From an uncultured Tabrizicola sp. (GTDB lineage: Bacteria > Pseudomonadota > Alphaproteobacteria > Rhodobacterales > Rhodobacteraceae), in NCBI GenBank assembly GCA_937858255.1, contig CALLZQ010000657.1:1-10192 (forward strand): a stretch of 10,192 nucleotides of DNA, given 5' to 3'. Positions within the stretch are counted from its first letter, which is position 1. The number at the start of each line of letters is the position of its first letter. A program made the translations under genes and the position numbers. A model generated the notes under the pieces. That model did not search any database and was not told the DNA's origin. It saw only the letters and a list, made by a program, of their open reading frames with translations. Below are positions 8,363-10,192 of this stretch, piece by piece.

Positions 8363-10192
8363 TCAGGCGAAATCAAAGCTCTTTGACAGCGGCAACTCGC
8401 GTGCGCGGCGGCCTGTCAGGGCAAAGAGCGCATTCGCCAGGGCCGGCGCGGCAGGCGGTGTGCCGGGTTCTCCGATGCCGCGGATCGGGCCGCCGCCTTC
8501 CAGAATCCTGACCTGAATATCGGGGATCTGATCCATACGCAGTGGCTCATAATCCCAGAAGTTTTCCTGAACCGCGCTGCCGCCGGCAAAAGCGATCTCG
8601 CCCCGCACCGCCGCCGACAGGCCGAAGACCATCGCGCCCGAGACCTGCGCCCGGATCGTGTCGGGGTTCAGCGCCAGCCCCGGGTCCACCGCCGCCCAGG
8701 CGCCGGTGATGCGGATGCCAGCCTCGGTCTGGGCGACCTCGACCACCTCGGCGGTCGGCACGCCGAAAGACTGACAAAACGCGACGCCCAACGCCCGGCC
8801 CGGGCGCGGCCTTTGCCAGTCGGCCATTTCGGCCACGGCCTCCAGCACGGCGCGCGAGGCCGCATCGCTGATGTGATCCAGCCGGAAGCGCAGCGGGTCG
8901 ATCCCGGCCAGATGCGCAAGCTCGTCCATCGCGCAATCATGGATAAAGCCATTGGTGCTGGCGCCGACCGAACGCCAGAACCCCAGAGGCACCGAGGCCG
9001 GGGCGCGATAGGCCCGCACCCGGTAATGTTCGATCGCATAGGGCTGATCCCAGGCGCCCTGGGCCAGAGTGGAATCGGGCCCCATCAGCGGCAAATCCGC
9101 CCGGCCTGCCAGTGACTCGATGATCGAGGGCGCCGCCGTCTGCAAATCCAGCGCGGCAATGCGCCCGTCACGCAGCCAGGCCCGAACACGCCCCTCGGTC
9201 ATCGGGCGATACATGTCATGGGTCATGTCCTCTTCGCGGCTCCATGTCACCAGAACAGGCGAAGGCGCGAGGGCCTGTGCCACAAGGGCAGCGAGGACAC
9301 TGGCATCAACCTCGGCCCGGCGCCCGAAACCGCCGCCCATCGGCAGGCAATGCAGCGTCACGGCCTCTGTCGGCAGGCCGACCGCCTTTGCCGCATAGCT
9401 TTGGGCCAGGCCGGGCGCCTGTGAGCCGACCCACAGCGTCAGCTTGCCGTCGCGCAGTTCGGCTGCGGCCTGCATCGGCTCCATTGTCGCATGGGCGAGA
9501 AAGGGCAGGTGGTATTCGGCGGTAAAGGCCTCGCCGGTCTGGGCGTCGATATCGCCCTCGTCGCGCGGGGTCGCATCCAGCCGCTCGGGGGTGAATGAGG
9601 CGGAAATTTCCTGACGAATCGCGTCGCTGTCTTGGGGGGCGGCGCCGGCCTCCCATGTCAGCGTCACGGCGCGGGCGGCCTCAAAGGCATGCCATGTGGT
9701 CCGGGCCACCACCGCACCCCCATCGGGCAAGGGGATGATCTGTTCGACCCCCGGCATCTTTTCCGCAGCCGAGGCGTCGTAGCCCGTCATCCGCCCCGCC
9801 AGCACCGGGATGCGCCGCGCGGTGGCAAAGCGCATGCCCGGCCGGCGGATGTCACCGGCATAGAGGGCCGTACCGGTCGATTTCGCGGCCAGATCCAGCC
9901 GGGGCAGCGGTTTGCCCAGCAGGCGCCAAGCCTCGCGCGGTTTCAGTGCCGGCGCCTTTGGCAGAGGCGCGGCGGCGGCATCGGCAGCCAGATCGACATA
10001 GGTCAGGCTTTGGCCATCTGCGGCGATGACCGCCCCGTCCCGTGTGGTCAGTGTTCCGGCATCGACCCCCAAACGGCGGGCCGCCGCCGCGGTCAGCGCC
10101 GCCCGCGCCCCGGCCCCGGCTGCCCGCATCTTGTCATAACCATCCGGGATCGAGGTCGCCCCGGCGGGCAGTTGCACCGCCAGGAATTTCGC
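8363..10192 (-). CDS. Xanthine dehydrogenase family molybdopterin-binding subunit, IorB-like (partial, 5' end outside window)
   Basis: This is the large subunit of a molybdenum hydroxylase resembling isoquinoline 1-oxidoreductase beta or CoxL-type aldehyde dehydrogenases. It would bind the molybdopterin cofactor and work with a small [2Fe-2S] subunit; the substrate cannot be told from sequence. 609 codons are visible, and the frame is open through the right edge (AKFLAVQLP), so the start lies outside. IorB-type proteins are about 730 aa, often with a Tat signal, so about 120 residues are missing. Visible segments, numbered from the GTG codon at 10177: hammerhead-domain GDIRRPGMRFA (108-118); LPFLAHATMEPMQA (224-237); cofactor loop PMGGGFGRRAEVDA (279-292); AYRAPASVPLGFWRSVGAS (389-407); VDPGLALNPDTIRAQ; and RGIGEPGTPPAAPALANA (566-583), with the catalytic Glu570. 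It is convergent with glpR and probably unrelated to glycerol use. Confidence 0.9.
   Translation of the reverse strand, partial: AKFLAVQLPAGATSIPDGYDKMRAAGAGARAALTAAAARRLGVDAGTLTTRDGAVIAADGQSLTYVDLAADAAAAPLPKAPALKPREAWRLLGKPLPRLDLAAKSTGTALYAGDIRRPGMRFATARRIPVLAGRMTGYDASAAEKMPGVEQIIPLPDGGAVVARTTWHAFEAARAVTLTWEAGAAPQDSDAIRQEISASFTPERLDATPRDEGDIDAQTGEAFTAEYHLPFLAHATMEPMQAAAELRDGKLTLWVGSQAPGLAQSYAAKAVGLPTEAVTLHCLPMGGGFGRRAEVDASVLAALVAQALAPSPVLVTWSREEDMTHDMYRPMTEGRVRAWLRDGRIAALDLQTAAPSIIESLAGRADLPLMGPDSTLAQGAWDQPYAIEHYRVRAYRAPASVPLGFWRSVGASTNGFIHDCAMDELAHLAGIDPLRFRLDHISDAASRAVLEAVAEMADWQRPRPGRALGVAFCQSFGVPTAEVVEVAQTEAGIRITGAWAAVDPGLALNPDTIRAQVSGAMVFGLSAAVRGEIAFAGGSAVQENFWDYEPLRMDQIPDIQVRILEGGGPIRGIGEPGTPPAAPALANALFALTGRRARELPLSKSFDFA

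Overview
The window is GC-rich with tightly packed genes. It carries a glycerol uptake and catabolism locus of the glpR / glpD-S-T-P-Q-U-V type known from alphaproteobacteria such as Rhizobium leguminosarum. Codon use, gene order and protein similarity (from memory) suggest a Rhodobacterales-like alphaproteobacterium, for example a Paracoccus or Rhodobacter relative. No rRNA, tRNA, mobile element or CRISPR array is visible, and nothing shows that the locus was recently acquired.

Layout. From about 7303 leftwards on the minus strand there is one long operon: glpD (FAD glycerol-3-phosphate dehydrogenase), glpS and glpT (two different ABC ATPases), glpP and glpQ (two permeases), glpU (small DUF2160-type membrane protein) and glpV (periplasmic binding protein, cut by the left edge of the window). 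On the plus strand, glpR (DeoR-family repressor) is divergent from glpD. The AT-rich gap between them (7304-7567) holds TTCG/CGAA inverted repeats that look like a GlpR operator and a plausible glpR promoter. Convergent to glpR at the right is an unrelated gene for the large molybdopterin subunit of an IorB-type xanthine dehydrogenase family oxidoreductase, cut by the right edge.

How the genes work together. GlpV captures glycerol in the periplasm. The GlpPQ channel, with GlpU and the GlpST ATPase pair, imports it. A glycerol kinase not seen here must phosphorylate it, and GlpD oxidises glycerol-3-phosphate to dihydroxyacetone phosphate. GlpR probably senses glycerol-3-phosphate and represses the operon. 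From glpT to glpU every stop codon is nested in the next start (TGATG), which implies translational coupling. The chain is broken only before glpV, where an 89-bp gap carries a strong 13-bp stem-loop.

No wholly new system is evident. The points most worth checking are: (a) a pair of compensating one-base frameshifts in glpV at a C8 and a G6 run, and a similarly corrupted GC-rich patch in the glpS C-terminus, which may be sequencing errors or real damage; (b) a predicted asymmetric ATPase pair in which the defects of GlpS and GlpT fall in the same composite ATP site; (c) RNA hairpins in front of glpD and glpV.
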